Assembly (NCBI GenBank): GCA_013407085.1
Contig: JACCGJ010001457.1
Location: 1-64,000, forward strand
DNA: 64,000 bases
DNA from: Atriophallophorus winterbourni
Taxonomy: Eukaryota > Platyhelminthes > Trematoda > Plagiorchiida > Microphallidae
Direction of reading: 5' to 3'
The notes beneath the pieces are model-generated. The model saw only the letters and a program-made list of their open reading frames with translations, ran no database searches and was not told the origin of the DNA. Both the position numbers and the translations under genes were made by a program. Shown piece after piece: positions 33,051-43,751 of the stretch; within the stretch, counting starts at the first letter, position 1, and each line of letters starts with the position of its first letter.

Positions 33051-34182
33051 CATCAGGATATATCCGGCAATTTGAATTCGGATCCGTCTTTAGTCGGTAT
33101 GAATTTAGCATTATGTTATCGATATCAGCCTCGCACTTCAGTGCAACTCTTAGTAACCGAGGTTGATCACTATGAGGTGAGGTGGAATGGCGAGTTAGAC
33201 GAATCAATTAGTCAGGAGTAACATGCTCAATTTGCAATTGTTGACAAATTTGAGACCATATATCGAGGTCGTGTTTGTGTTTTCTATCTAACAAGCTCTC
33301 GCCGGACTCTTCGACATTCGTATATATTACGCTTAACGAATGAGAATGCTTGTCGCGTGTCCGGTCATTCTTTGTAGAATGTGAGGCTTTTGGATGTAGG
33401 TTTAGTGTGCCAGACTCAGATTGTGCAGCGAAGGTCGACCGCAAAAGTATTACTTCGTATGATTTTTTGACTACCGGGGGCGTTACAGTTGGTGCCGAAT
33501 CAGCGCAGAAAACATTATGCGAAGTATTTTTCGTGGCAGCTTTGGCCAAAGGAGCGTTCGACGTTGACGGTCCCTGCTTCACGGACTTTTTAAGTATCAC
33601 TTCAGTGTCGCGTAATTTAACCTTTTTAGAAGCAGACTGCGGTGGTGAGGTCGAGCGTAATCGAGTATTCAATTCAAAAGATTTGGATGCGATTATTCGT
33701 TGTATGGTAATCTTTAAACTATCTAGTTCCTTTTCCATTATCGACAATCTATACTCAATTGTGTTAGCCTCGTTTCCAGCGGAAGATTTTGTACGCTTGT
33801 GATCACCATTCACAATTGAATCCCTACAGGCGTTACAGAAATAGCAAACGGACGGGAGATTTTCATTATTCACCATGCGCACACATTCATCAGTTAAAGT
33901 CTTTTCACAGGCCACGTGCACATGCAAGTTACAAAAAGTACATTTTACTAAAGCACTATCACCGCTTACCGGGTCCAGACACTTGGCGCAGAGGTCAAGG
34001 TGGCTTGTTTTCGCTGTCGGGGGAACAACACTCGTATGCACACATTAATCGATCGATTTTTTCGTCTGCGTGTTGGATCGCATGACTCGGGTGCACGTTG
34101 AAGGCTGTAGTGAGGTGACCGGTTGAGTGGATTTTCGGTCGACTGGTCGATTTAGTTGGGTTTGAATTCTTGATTTTGTCAT
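33051..34182 (-). pseudogene. CR1-like LINE ORF1 with PHD finger
   Basis: Starts MTKSRIQTQLNRPVDRKSTQ at 34182. One frame throughout, with in-frame stops near 34047 and at 33208-33210. PHD-type finger: CAKCLDPVSGDSALVKCTFC, HVHVACEK, CYFCNAC. Coiled-coil-like IEYRLSIMEKELDSLKI follows. The RRM-like end (QPRLLRVALKCEADIDNIM) is cut by the 3'UTR insertion. Element A (34498 onward) inserted in its 5'UTR. Confidence 0.75.
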
Positions 34183-34497
34183 TGTACAAATAATCCGTGA
34201 TAGCTCGATAACCACACAAAGTAGAACACAGAATGACGTATCGAATTAAGTAGTTTGAAGTGGTCTTTGCAATGAAAGCAAAAACGCAACGACAGTTAAC
34301 GGAAGAAAAAAGTTTGCACGTGTCAGCAAATTGAAAAGTTAACGTTGAAACGGTAACTTTGCTGTTAATCGACGGACCAGATCAAAACGTATAAACTCTG
34401 ATAGCTCTCGTCAAAGTATAGCAAAAAGTTTCTGAACGGTTAAAATCCGAGTTGATTCGGCGAAGAAACGGGCAAAAGTGTCAGAGCAACAAAAATC

Positions 34498-34670
34498 TGG
34501 GATGAATTGAATTGTATTGAATTGAGTGAATCAACCAACCCAGGAATTGAATTGAGAATAACCACACTAACTTGAATCACACAGCGTGTATTAATTAATG
34601 TAACTAACAACGAGAATTTGAATTACAGAATTATCGATTAGTATTGATTGTCATTCAAACAATCATCACA
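34498..34670 (-). repeat. Element A 3' LTR
   Basis: About 173 bp. On the element strand it runs from TGTGATGATTGTTTGAATG to ...TCCCA. The inner end is shared with the 5' LTR remnant beside the gag start, and the sequence is a diverged relative of element B's LTR. Confidence 0.8.
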
Positions 34671-37148
34671 ACCACCGCAGCTCCTAATTGTCCTCGGATT
34701 TTTGTAATCTTGAATAAGTTTGTTCCTCAGTCTTTCAGATCGTCTGACAGGTTCACTTGATTCAGTATTCTCGGAAGAATCTAGAGGTGTTGTGTTATGA
34801 TTGCTAACGCAACCAGTATCAGAATGCAACTGACCTGTATCTTGGTAGATGATTTGATCTGCATGACGATTGTGCACAGTTCCGTCTTCCAGATCAAGTA
34901 TTTTTACCATATTTCTTCCGATCTTGTTTAATACAATACCGGTACTTGGACGATAATCATTTCCACGATAGTATGATACTTCGGCTGATCCAAGTTCCAG
35001 CAGGTTCGATCTCAAGGATCGAGATTTCGATAACATGGATGGTGTATTTCCAGTAGTTGAATGTTTACTATTGCGATATTGAAGCAAGAAATTGTCAATG
35101 CAACGATCAAGTTCAATAAATGTTGTTGGAGAACAAGAGGAAATTGCACGTTTTAGCGTAGCTACAAAGTTTTCGGCTAATCCATTCGATTGTGGATGTC
35201 TGGGCGCAGTAAACAAATGTCGGCAACCAAGTGAATGTAGCCACTGAGTAACACATGAAGCAGAGAAATGGCTTCCATTATCACTCACAACAGCTATAGG
35301 AACACCTTCGCGGCTGAAAACCTTTCGTAATGCAAGCATTGTGAAATCAGAATTGGGTTTAGTAGTAAGGAAAACTTCCGGCCATTTTGAATACGAATCG
35401 ATAATCACAAGAGCATAGTATTTCTTCAGAAATGGTCCGCAGTAATCCATATGAATACGTTGCCAGGCTTCACAGGCTAATGGCCATGGAGTCCATTTTG
35501 ATGGCTGACAGAATAATTTGTGCTTACAGGAATGGCATGAAGAAGCAGTTCTGCGGATATCAGTATCAATCTCAGGCCACCAGCATAATTGTCTGGCCAT
35601 CGATTTCATTTTTTCAATACCTAAGTGTCCCGAATGCAAATCATCAAGTATTTGCTTGCGAAGTGAGGGAGGAATAACAATACGATCATTGACACACAAC
35701 AGACCTTCAGGTGTTACACATAATTCATCACGACGCTGATAGTAAGCTGGATATTTTTTCTTGGATGTGGCTGACCAACCTCGTTTAACTGCAGCCATTA
35801 TCGGACCAAAATATTTCTTTGTCTCAAATCGTAAATCTGAACGGGATACACACAGTGGTTGAATCAACAAGCAGTCGGTACTGTCAGTCTTTTCATATGT
35901 CACAGCATTGCGGGATAAATAGTCTACATGCGGAATTTGTTTTGCACTGCGATGTTCAATGGTGTAATTATATGCACCAAGTGCTATGCTCCATCGCTGA
36001 ACCATTGCTGCAGTAGATTTTGCCAATGAGGATGTCGGATTGTAAATAAATTTCAGTGCTTCATGATCAGTTACTATAGTGAATTCGTGACCAAATAAAT
36101 ATTTGTGTAAGCGCATGACAGCCCAGTAAACAGCAAGTGCTTCTCGATGAGTCTGAGCATAACTTTGTTCAGCTTTACTTAGTCGATGTGAAATACACAA
36201 TACCGGATGGCCATTTTGCTCTAAAACAGCATCAATTTCATAAGGAGAAGCATTCGTGATTAAAACAGAACGCAAATTTGGTGTAAACGGTTTAAGTACA
36301 GCACTGGATTGCAATATGGATAAAATATCCCGAAGTGTCTTTTCATGTTCAGAAGTCCACTTGAACGTTGTAGCATTCAGTAATGTAAACAATGAATTGG
36401 CAACTGTTGCAAAATTCGGGATGAATTTAGAATAATATTGTAGCACTCCCATTACCGATCGAATTTCACTAAAAGAATTTGGCGATTTCATTTCAACTAG
36501 AGGATTAAGACGATTCTGGTCTGGCCTTAGTCCATTAGACGATACACAGTATCCGAGACAATCAATCTCATCAACAGAAATGATGCATTTATCTGGATTT
36601 AATTTCACGTTATAATGTTTAAGACGAGAGAGTAATTCTAATAAACGTTGATCGTGAACACGATTATCGGGTGCATGAATAATAATATCGTCTTGATAGA
36701 CTTCGACACCAGCAAGACCATCGACAATATTGTTCATTACATCTTGAAATACAGCTGGTGAAACAGATAAGCCAAACGGAAGAAACTTGTAACGATACAA
36801 TCCAAAAGGCGTGTTAATGGTTGTAGCTTCACTTGATGCTTCGTCAAGTGGTATCTGTAGGTAGGCATCCTTCAGATCGATTTTAGAGAAAACACATGAA
36901 CCATGTAAACGAGATAATATAGCTTCGCGTTCTTCAGTTGTACAACTTCGTTTCATTAATCGAGGGTTCAGTGTCACTCTGTAATCTCCACAAACACGGG
37001 GCGTTTGTCCATCTCTTCTCAGAGGTGTAACTATTGGTGTGGCCCATTTGAAGGCTGCCACTTGAACAAGAATCCCACGTTCACACAAAGAATTAATCAC
37101 TTTTCGAACAGGTTCCCTTAAACCATATGCAATCAGGCGACGTTTCAT
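34638..37148 (-). CDS. Element A pol: RT-RNase H-integrase
   Basis: 836 residues, open. RT: CVFSKIDLKDAYLQIPLDEA, LPFGLSVSPAVFQDVMN, active site YQDD. RNase H: LITNASPYEIDAVLEQNGHP, where the first catalytic Asp of the usual TDAS is Asn, and TDHEALKFIY. Integrase zinc site HSGHLGIEKMKSMARQLCWW ... CHSCK. DDE core HMDYCGPF, VVSDNGSHFS and NGLAENFV. The C-terminus includes RRSERLRNKLIQDYKNP. The 5' part of the polyprotein lies beyond the element B insertion at 38832-40124. The frame survives although element A lacks a full 5' LTR. Confidence 0.88.
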   Translation of the reverse strand: MKRRLIAYGLREPVRKVINSLCERGILVQVAAFKWATPIVTPLRRDGQTPRVCGDYRVTLNPRLMKRSCTTEEREAILSRLHGSCVFSKIDLKDAYLQIPLDEASSEATTINTPFGLYRYKFLPFGLSVSPAVFQDVMNNIVDGLAGVEVYQDDIIIHAPDNRVHDQRLLELLSRLKHYNVKLNPDKCIISVDEIDCLGYCVSSNGLRPDQNRLNPLVEMKSPNSFSEIRSVMGVLQYYSKFIPNFATVANSLFTLLNATTFKWTSEHEKTLRDILSILQSSAVLKPFTPNLRSVLITNASPYEIDAVLEQNGHPVLCISHRLSKAEQSYAQTHREALAVYWAVMRLHKYLFGHEFTIVTDHEALKFIYNPTSSLAKSTAAMVQRWSIALGAYNYTIEHRSAKQIPHVDYLSRNAVTYEKTDSTDCLLIQPLCVSRSDLRFETKKYFGPIMAAVKRGWSATSKKKYPAYYQRRDELCVTPEGLLCVNDRIVIPPSLRKQILDDLHSGHLGIEKMKSMARQLCWWPEIDTDIRRTASSCHSCKHKLFCQPSKWTPWPLACEAWQRIHMDYCGPFLKKYYALVIIDSYSKWPEVFLTTKPNSDFTMLALRKVFSREGVPIAVVSDNGSHFSASCVTQWLHSLGCRHLFTAPRHPQSNGLAENFVATLKRAISSCSPTTFIELDRCIDNFLLQYRNSKHSTTGNTPSMLSKSRSLRSNLLELGSAEVSYYRGNDYRPSTGIVLNKIGRNMVKILDLEDGTVHNRHADQIIYQDTGQLHSDTGCVSNHNTTPLDSSENTESSEPVRRSERLRNKLIQDYKNPRTIRSCGGCDDCLNDNQY

Positions 37149-37158
37149 AAATATAGGA

Positions 37159-37371
37159 TGTAATGAATTGTATTGTATTGAATTGAATAATCAGCACAAG
37201 AATGTAAGTGAGAACAACCGCGCTCACTCGAATCACCGTATGTATTGAATAACAACCAGAATGAATGAATGAATGACAATCAGAACTTGAATAAGAGTAC
37301 TATTGATTATTGTTGAATGAATGGTGATGAATGATTGATTATTATTGGTCGTTACTCGAACAATCACCACA
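37159..37371 (-). repeat. Element B 3' LTR
   Basis: 213 bp, same length as the 5' copy. It is preceded on the element strand by purine-rich ACTGAGGTGGT. Confidence 0.9.
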
Positions 37372-37633
37372 ACCACCTCAGTTTGCGAATGATCCTGGGT
37401 TTGTATAATCCCAGTACGGCTTGTTCAACAAACGTTCTGATCTCCACGGAGGATCTAGCGAACCCGACACATCATCCACAGTTACCAACAATTGTATCGC
37501 TTTTTCAATGGCAGTAGTCCAAGGTGACAATAAGGCTTTTCCTCTAGCGGTTTTGAAAAGAATATTATCTGACGATCGTTTGGATGAGCTAGAAGGCAGT
37601 GGTGCATTCGCTTGATAAGATGAGTTCGGTGAT

Positions 37634-38566
37634 TTATTGGAAATGGTATCTGATGAATTCTGAAGTTTGCAAACATTGGAAGCCACTTTCTTGGTAATGA
37701 AAACTAGATTTTCCGTTTGAATCAATGATACGGGCGGATCTGGACATGTTAACAGGAGTATCGCTTGAATCGGTTGATAGGGAAGTCAAATTTTCATCAT
37801 CAAATAAAAGAGCTTTAGCACGAACAATGGCACTGTTAGAAATCGGTCGAATTGTTTTTCCAGATGCAGTTTGATTATCCAGAGTAACGGGAGTGTTCTC
37901 CATACTATGATAAGATGTATGAAATTCAACGTTTCCTTTTTTGTCAAGCGGCATAGTTAAGGTATCATCCTCATTTGTCTGCATCAGAGCCTTGGCTTTT
38001 TCACGTTTATGTGTATTGAACATGATGGAATGTTCTGCTGGCGACAAATCTGTTGTTGCCGCACGCGCATCTTCATACTGTTCGCAGTGAGCTCGAACAT
38101 CTTTAAAAGAGGGTTTTGGCAGCTTCAAGAGTTCATTCTGCAGAACACTGTCATGTATTCCAGCAATTAGACGATCTTTCAATTGCATATCTAACGACTC
38201 ACCGAAGTTGCATTTCGCTGCCTGAATTAGCAATTGTAGAATAAAATCACGAATTCCTTGTTTGGGCTGACGCACCATGGAATGAAATTTTGCACTTTCG
38301 GTTGGCTCGACATGTACAGGTTTCACGTTTTGCATTAAAAGCGTCTTCAACGTTTCGTATGGAAGAGAAATAGGAGAATCAGGATAGGCTAAATGCTTGA
38401 TTAACGTATATGTGGATTTTCCGACTGCATTTAGAAAATGAACCGATTTTTTATCATTCTCAGCTTTCGGTCGTGTCATGCACCAAATTTCGGATGTTTC
38501 ACAATAGTCTTCTATTTCTCGAGCATTTGAATTTATATCGAGAGGTTCCAGACTTGAATTTGCCAT
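37634..38566 (-). CDS. Element B Gag
   Basis: Start chosen at MANSSLEPLDIN (38566), the first ATG after the PBS in register with element A's Gag. The frame is open further upstream into the LTR. 310 residues. Shared Gag blocks: NAREIEDYCETSEIWCMT, QGIRDFILQLLIQAAKCNF and DRLIAGIHDSVLQNEL. Unlike element A, no CCHC knuckle or protease motif is seen. After its stop another frame (37725-37378) still encodes the pol tail (WRSERLLNKPYWDYTNP), showing the central deletion. It could bind and package RNA in trans-dependent fashion (inference). Confidence 0.75.
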   Translation of the reverse strand: MANSSLEPLDINSNAREIEDYCETSEIWCMTRPKAENDKKSVHFLNAVGKSTYTLIKHLAYPDSPISLPYETLKTLLMQNVKPVHVEPTESAKFHSMVRQPKQGIRDFILQLLIQAAKCNFGESLDMQLKDRLIAGIHDSVLQNELLKLPKPSFKDVRAHCEQYEDARAATTDLSPAEHSIMFNTHKREKAKALMQTNEDDTLTMPLDKKGNVEFHTSYHSMENTPVTLDNQTASGKTIRPISNSAIVRAKALLFDDENLTSLSTDSSDTPVNMSRSARIIDSNGKSSFHYQESGFQCLQTSEFIRYHFQ

Positions 38567-38626
38567 GACGAAATGACCCTGAATTGTATGAATTGTATCC
38601 TTCTCGATCCTGCTCGCGACGCCAAA

Positions 38627-38839
38627 TGTAATGAATTGTATTGTATTGAATTGAATAATCAGCCCAAGAATGTAAGTGAGAACAATCGCGCTCACTCGAA
38701 TCACCGTATGTATTGAATGACAACCAGAATGAATGAATGAATGACAATCAGAACTTGAATAAGAGTACTATTGATTATTGTTGAATGAATGGTGATGAAT
38801 GATTGATTATTATTAATCGTTACTCGAACAATCACCACA
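38627..38839 (-). repeat. Element B 5' LTR
   Basis: 213 bp with TG...CA ends. The immediately following TTTGGCGTCGCGAGCAGG is the likely primer-binding site. Confidence 0.9.
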
Positions 38840-40124
38840 TAGGATCACCAGTTATTTCTAAATGAACAGGTTTTATGTTCATGCCACCGGAATGCGATGC
38901 ACACTGACGAATTAAATCTTTTATTGGATGAGAGTCAAATTTTGATAATGAACTTGTAGACAAAAATGAAAAGTCAATATTGAGTAACTTCAGTGATTTT
39001 AATCCAAGGATAGGTGGACTAGATTTCGTGACAATGAATGAACACTCAACTGGTTTGGCAGTACCATATCTGACTGGAATAGAGCAAACTCCGACAACAG
39101 GTACAGAATGTCCTGTAACGTCGTGAATTGAAATGTCAGATTGATGAATTTGAGCATCAGGGGCAAAATGTTTCAAGTCATTCAATGAAATCAATGATTC
39201 CACGCTTCCTGTATCAAGTATAAATTCTTTGGAACCATAACTACTGAATATACGTTTACGAATATGAGACACTGTGTATGGTGACACTGATAATGATAGT
39301 GAGCTGATTTGATTTTCAACATTGACGACTTTTGTATCATTACTATGCACATAACATGTCTTAGAATTTCGACAAACTGATTGAATATGTCCAAGTTTAC
39401 CACATTTAAAACATTTAGCATTACGAAATGGACAAGTAAATCGAGAATGTAACTTGCCACAAGATGCACATTTTCCAAACTTCTGATTGTCAAAATTAGA
39501 CTTGCTTTTGCCGAATTTGCTTACTCCGTCTGGTTTGACATCAGAATCACTTTGTCGCTGTGGTTGGTTGCTGGACTGAGGTTTAGATCTAGAGGTTCCG
39601 AACAAAACTGTCTGAGTGTCAGCATTAATTTGACGATTAATTTCTTTTGAAACATCTTCATTATGTTCGCATATTGTCTTGACATTTTCATAAGTTGGAT
39701 TCTTCAACATCAATAACTGGCGATATAAATCAGGTTCATTGATACCAGCAATTAAACGATCTCTTAAATGATCATATAGTTTATCTTCGAATGCACAACG
39801 TGTAGCCTGTATTTGCAATTCCAGAATAAATTGACGAATAGATTGGTTTTCTTGTCTTTGCATTGTATTAAAGCGTGCACGTTCAGCAATTTCGAAATTT
39901 TTCGGAGTGACATGCGCTAATAGAATTGATTTCAATTCATTGAAAGTCTTCTTGGCAGGTAGGATAGGGAATGATAAATTTTTCAGCAAAGCATAAGCAT
40001 CTTCTCCTGCTGAAGTGAGAAAATGCGCAGTGATAATTGAATCAGGCATTTCACCCTTGGTGAGACACCAAAGTTCAAAACGTTCCAGGTAATCTTCAAT
40101 TTCTCTGGGAGTATTGATTGTCAT
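38832..40124 (-). CDS. Element A gag-protease
   Basis: About 430 residues. Gag region REIEDYLERFELWC, NTMQRQENQSIRQFILELQI and DRLIAGINEPDLY; zinc-binding CASCGKLHSRFTC and knuckle CFKCGKLGHIQSVC. Retropepsin FILDTGSVESLIS, IPVRYGTAKPVECSFIV and LGLKSLKL. Its stop lies inside the inserted element B LTR, so it originally continued into pol at 37148. The ATG at 40124 belongs to LTR sequence (ATGACAATCAATACT) fused to gag: the native gag start, PBS and most of the 5' LTR were deleted. Confidence 0.85.
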   Translation of the reverse strand: MTINTPREIEDYLERFELWCLTKGEMPDSIITAHFLTSAGEDAYALLKNLSFPILPAKKTFNELKSILLAHVTPKNFEIAERARFNTMQRQENQSIRQFILELQIQATRCAFEDKLYDHLRDRLIAGINEPDLYRQLLMLKNPTYENVKTICEHNEDVSKEINRQINADTQTVLFGTSRSKPQSSNQPQRQSDSDVKPDGVSKFGKSKSNFDNQKFGKCASCGKLHSRFTCPFRNAKCFKCGKLGHIQSVCRNSKTCYVHSNDTKVVNVENQISSLSLSVSPYTVSHIRKRIFSSYGSKEFILDTGSVESLISLNDLKHFAPDAQIHQSDISIHDVTGHSVPVVGVCSIPVRYGTAKPVECSFIVTKSSPPILGLKSLKLLNIDFSFLSTSSLSKFDSHPIKDLIRQCASHSGGMNIKPVHLEITGDPMW

Positions 40125-40133
40125 TCAAACAAT

Positions 40134-40510
40134 TGTGGTGGTTCAGGCTACGTGAAATTACAATATGTATGTGAAAAGTAAAAAGGTAACCACTCACAAA
40201 ATTTCCTCGATTAAATTGGAAACGATTCTCCCCAGCTTGGCAATTGACTATTCCGGTCCAAACGTCAAAGTATTATCACCACAGTAAATCCAAGAATTAG
40301 GTGTGGCTGAAATGTGGAGCGGTCCTTTTATAGCAGACAAGCAATCTTTCCACAATCCACAGTCAGAACTCCAAACACGCAGTGCGGGTATCAAAGGAGA
40401 TGAGAAGATCGACTCCGAGCAAACGAAAATTTATATTCGTAAAATCCGAGTACAATTCAAAAAGTGTACATTGATTGATACAAACAAAAATGTTTACAGA
40501 AAAACGCCAT
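40134..40510 (-). repeat. Element C 3' LTR
   Basis: 377 bp, collinear with the 5' LTR. It begins ATGGCG rather than TG on the element strand and ends ACCACCACA. Confidence 0.85.
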
Positions 40511-40561
40511 AGTACTCCCCCCCTAGAGCGTCGGGCCTAAAGAAGACGCTCGAAGAAATCG

Positions 40562-41625
40562 TTAGGCTGTGAAGTCATCAAACTTTGATGGAAAATGGAC
40601 TCTACGACCAGATCGGGTTTGCCTGTTATGGTCAGTTTGTTTGATACACGGGGGTAGAGGGGGTTTCGTTGGGGGTTCGGGAGTACCGGTGAGTTTCGGT
40701 TTGGGGGGTGAAGAGACAAAATCTTGAGGAGCAACGTTCGGGGTATTTTCTTTCGCCTCTGGTGCCGGTTCGACGTAGGCTACTTTCAAACGATCGACGC
40801 TGACGGTCTCGTGTGTTCCGTTGCGGTCAATAACGAAGTATTTTGGATACCTGTAAATTACCTTGTTTGGCCCTATGTATGGCGGCTGTAGCGGTCGACG
40901 TACATGATCTACCCGCACAAACACGAAGTCGCAAGTATTCAAGTCGGGTGGAATATAGCAGGGTTGCTCATGTTGTCGAGTTGGAGTAGCCCATAAGTTT
41001 TTCATGAAGCTTCGAAGGCGGCTGACATATTGTGGCACAGTAAGGTCCAATGGTGAGTCGGAAGATGTCAGGAATTCGCCTGGAAGGGTATGTGTACTAC
41101 CATACACCATTTCAGCAGCTGAACACCCTAGGTCTTCTTTCACTGTGGTACGTATACCAAGAAGTACTAGGGGTAGTGTCTCGGACCAACGTTCAGTATT
41201 CCCATGACACATGAGTGCGGCTTTCAGTTGGCGGTGAAATCTTTCGACTAAGCCGTTCGAAGAAGGGTGGTAGGCTGTAGTCTGAATGTGTTTCGTACCG
41301 AGCATGTTGTTCAGTTCCTTGAAAAGCGTAGATTGGAATTGGGAACCTCTGTCAGTAGTGATGGTGCTTGGTACGCCAAAATTACTGATCCAGTGCTGAA
41401 CAAAAGCTTTAGCAACAGTTTCTGCACTGATATCAGGGATTGCTACTGCCATTGGCCAACGCGTAAAACGATCAATGCAGGTAAGTATGTAGCAACATCC
41501 GTTAGAGACTGCTAGTGGGCCCACGAGATCCAAATGCACGTGTTGGAAACGTTCAGTGACTGGTGGGAACGTACCAGGGTAGCTGATAGTGTGTCGTTGA
41601 ACCTTGCTCTGTTGACATCGCAAGC
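40562..41625 (-). CDS. Element C integrase (rest)
   Basis: Continues from the zinc site ([10 protein letters not shown]). DDE core: [34 protein letters not shown], and Glu in [23 protein letters not shown]-type C-terminus [20 protein letters not shown] and [15 protein letters not shown], then a Pro-rich tail ending [14 protein letters not shown]. Separated from RT-RNase H by a single-base-type frameshift. The two frames overlap by about 110 nt. Confidence 0.85.
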
Positions 41626-43726
41626 AACTTTTTGTCCAAAGTTGTCTTTATGCATGTCAGGCCAGAGGTAGCGAGAACTGATCAATTTTCGTGTCGCTTT
41701 TACTCCCGGATGTGAAAAACCATGCAAGTGGTCAAAAACTCTACGTCTCATGTCTGATGGGACGATCGGACGCGGTTTTCCTGTTGCCATGTCACAAACA
41801 AGGTAATGTGGAGAATCGGGTATCGGGACTCGGCGGATTTTTCCCGTCTCTGAAGTTTCATAGCGACTTAGTACCGGATCAGATTGCTGCGAACGTGCTA
41901 GTTGTTCCAAATCGATTCCAGGCAGGTCGATGGCACTCAGTTGAATCCGAGAAAACTTATCCGCCACTGTGTTTGACGAGCTGGATAGGTAACGAATGTC
42001 GCTCGTGAATTGGGAGATGTAGTCTAATTGACGGATCTCTCGCGGTGAATAACGATCGGAAGTTGTGGCGAGTGCAAACGTTAGCGGTTTGTGGTCGGTG
42101 TAAATCGTAAAACTGCGACCTTCGAGTAAATGCCGGAAATGGCGAATGGAATAATAAACAGCGAGGAGCTCGCGACCAAAGGTACTATATCGTGTCTGCG
42201 CTGGCTGTAGTCGGCGTGAGAAGAAGGCTAGGGGTCTAATCGTGTTGTCGACCTCTTGTTGGAGTACTGCACCTACCGCTTCGTTTGATTCATCGGTAAC
42301 AAGCGATAAGTGAGCATCTGTCTCAGCTGATATATAAGTCAGGGTTGTCGCCTGCTCAAGGGCGGATTTAAGCGAGTCAAAAGCTTCGATCGCTTGTGGA
42401 TTCATTGAAAAATTTCTTTCTTTGCAGCGAAGTAAATCTGTAAGCGGTTGAGCTAACTTCGCGCAATGAGGAATGAATCGTCTATAGTAGTTAACTAGGC
42501 CCAAAAATCGGCGCAACTGGCGAATTGAACTCGGGTATGGATAATCGCGGATGGCAGAGACTTTCTGTTCAACGGGTTTAATTCCGGTGGAATCGATGCG
42601 GTGACCGAGAAAGTCTAGTGTTTCCACATGGAAGATGCATTTATCTGGATTCACGACAATCCCATACTGAGATAGGCTCTGAAAAACCTCTCGAAGATGC
42701 TCAACATGTTCTTTCGATGTGTTGCTAGCAATTAGCACGTCATCAATATAAACGTATACGAAGGGCAATCCCTTAAATACTTGATCCATGAAACGCTGGA
42801 AAGTTTGTGCGGCATTTCGGAGGCCAAATGGCATTCGTACGAATTCATATAAGCCAAATGGTGTCGTGACAGCCGTTTTAGGGATATCTTCCTTCGCAAC
42901 GGGGATTTGGTGATAGGCGCGTACTAGGTCAAGCTTCGAGAACACGGTTTTTCCGTTAAGGGACGCCGTAAAATCGTGGATGTGTGGAATGGGATAACGG
43001 TCTGGTACCGTAATGCGATTAAGTGCCCTGTAATCTCCGCATGGGCGCCACGTATCTGCGGTACTTTTTTCAACCATATGTAGTGGAGAAGCCCATGGTG
43101 AGGTCGACGGGCGGATGATTCCTAGCTCCAACATATGTTCAAACTCTTGTTTGGCGATCGCCAGTTTGTTTGGAGCTAGTCTACGTGGTTTGGCAAAAAC
43201 TGGAGGGCCACGTGTGACAATGTGGTGTTCGACCTGGTGTTTGACCACATTTGTGAATGACTGTGGTTTGAAGATCTCCGGACACTGGGCTATGAGTTCC
43301 TTACAAAGCTGGGTGACGACTGGAGTCAAAACTCGAATAGACTGTATGGATGTGTAATGGTATTTGCCTATTGAATTTAACTTCGTGGTGTTATCAATAA
43401 GCCTTCGTTGGCTTATGTCCACCGCGAGGTTGAAATTAGACAAAAAATCTGCACCCAAAATCGGAGTTTTCACGTCTGCAATGGTGAACACCCAGTGGAA
43501 CGATCTTCGCAAGCCCAGGTCTACCGCGAGGGACCGATGACCATAAGTGGCTATCCGAGTACCGTTGGCCGCCGAAGGGTCAATCCCGACGGGCACTTGC
43601 GTTCGGTTTCGTTAGGTGGGATGACGCTGAGTTCCGCACCGGTGTCTACCAGAAAACGCAATTTCGTTGTGTTGTCAGAGATATAGAGAAGACGGCTAAC
43701 TTTGTTGCCAGGCAGTGCAGCCGTTC
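41512..43726 (-). CDS. Element C protease-RT-RNase H
   Basis: Protease begins in the -1 frame ([16 protein letters not shown], about 43650). A lesion near 43600 shifts to the frame that runs 43596-41512 (694 residues), where protease ends ([16 protein letters not shown]). [56 protein letters not shown], active site YIDD. RNase [31 protein letters not shown]. Integrase zinc-site start [15 protein letters not shown] ... [10 protein letters not shown] second frameshift near 41625 moves integrase to the next entry's frame. Confidence 0.85.
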
Positions 43727-43751
43727 CTACTGCCTGGCGTAATCGTTTCCC
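43692..43751 (-). promoter_or_regulatory. -1 ribosomal frameshift signal (slippery site plus pseudoknot)
   Basis: Slippery heptamer GGGAAAC at 43751-43745, correctly phased in the gag frame (G GGA AAC). Spacer GATTAC (43744-43739). Stem 1 GCCAGGCAGT (43738-43729) pairs perfectly with ACTGCCTGGC (43716-43707). The loop contains ACGGCT (43724-43719), which pairs with AGCCGT downstream (43697-43692), giving an H-type pseudoknot. Shifting -1 bypasses the gag TAG and opens into the protease frame ([15 protein letters not shown]). Confidence 0.85.

Larger units (their letters stand above)
37159..38839 (-). mobile_element. Gag-only LTR element B nested in element A
   Basis: 1681 bp flanked by TAGGA at 37154-37158 and 38840-38844. 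LTRs of 213 bp each (37159-37371, 38627-38839) start TGTGGTGATTG and end CATTACA on the element strand and differ at only about five positions I noticed. A PBS-like TGGCGTCGCGAGCAGGAT follows the 5' LTR. It keeps gag and the extreme C-terminus of pol. Protease, RT, RNase H and integrase are gone. Confidence 0.9.
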
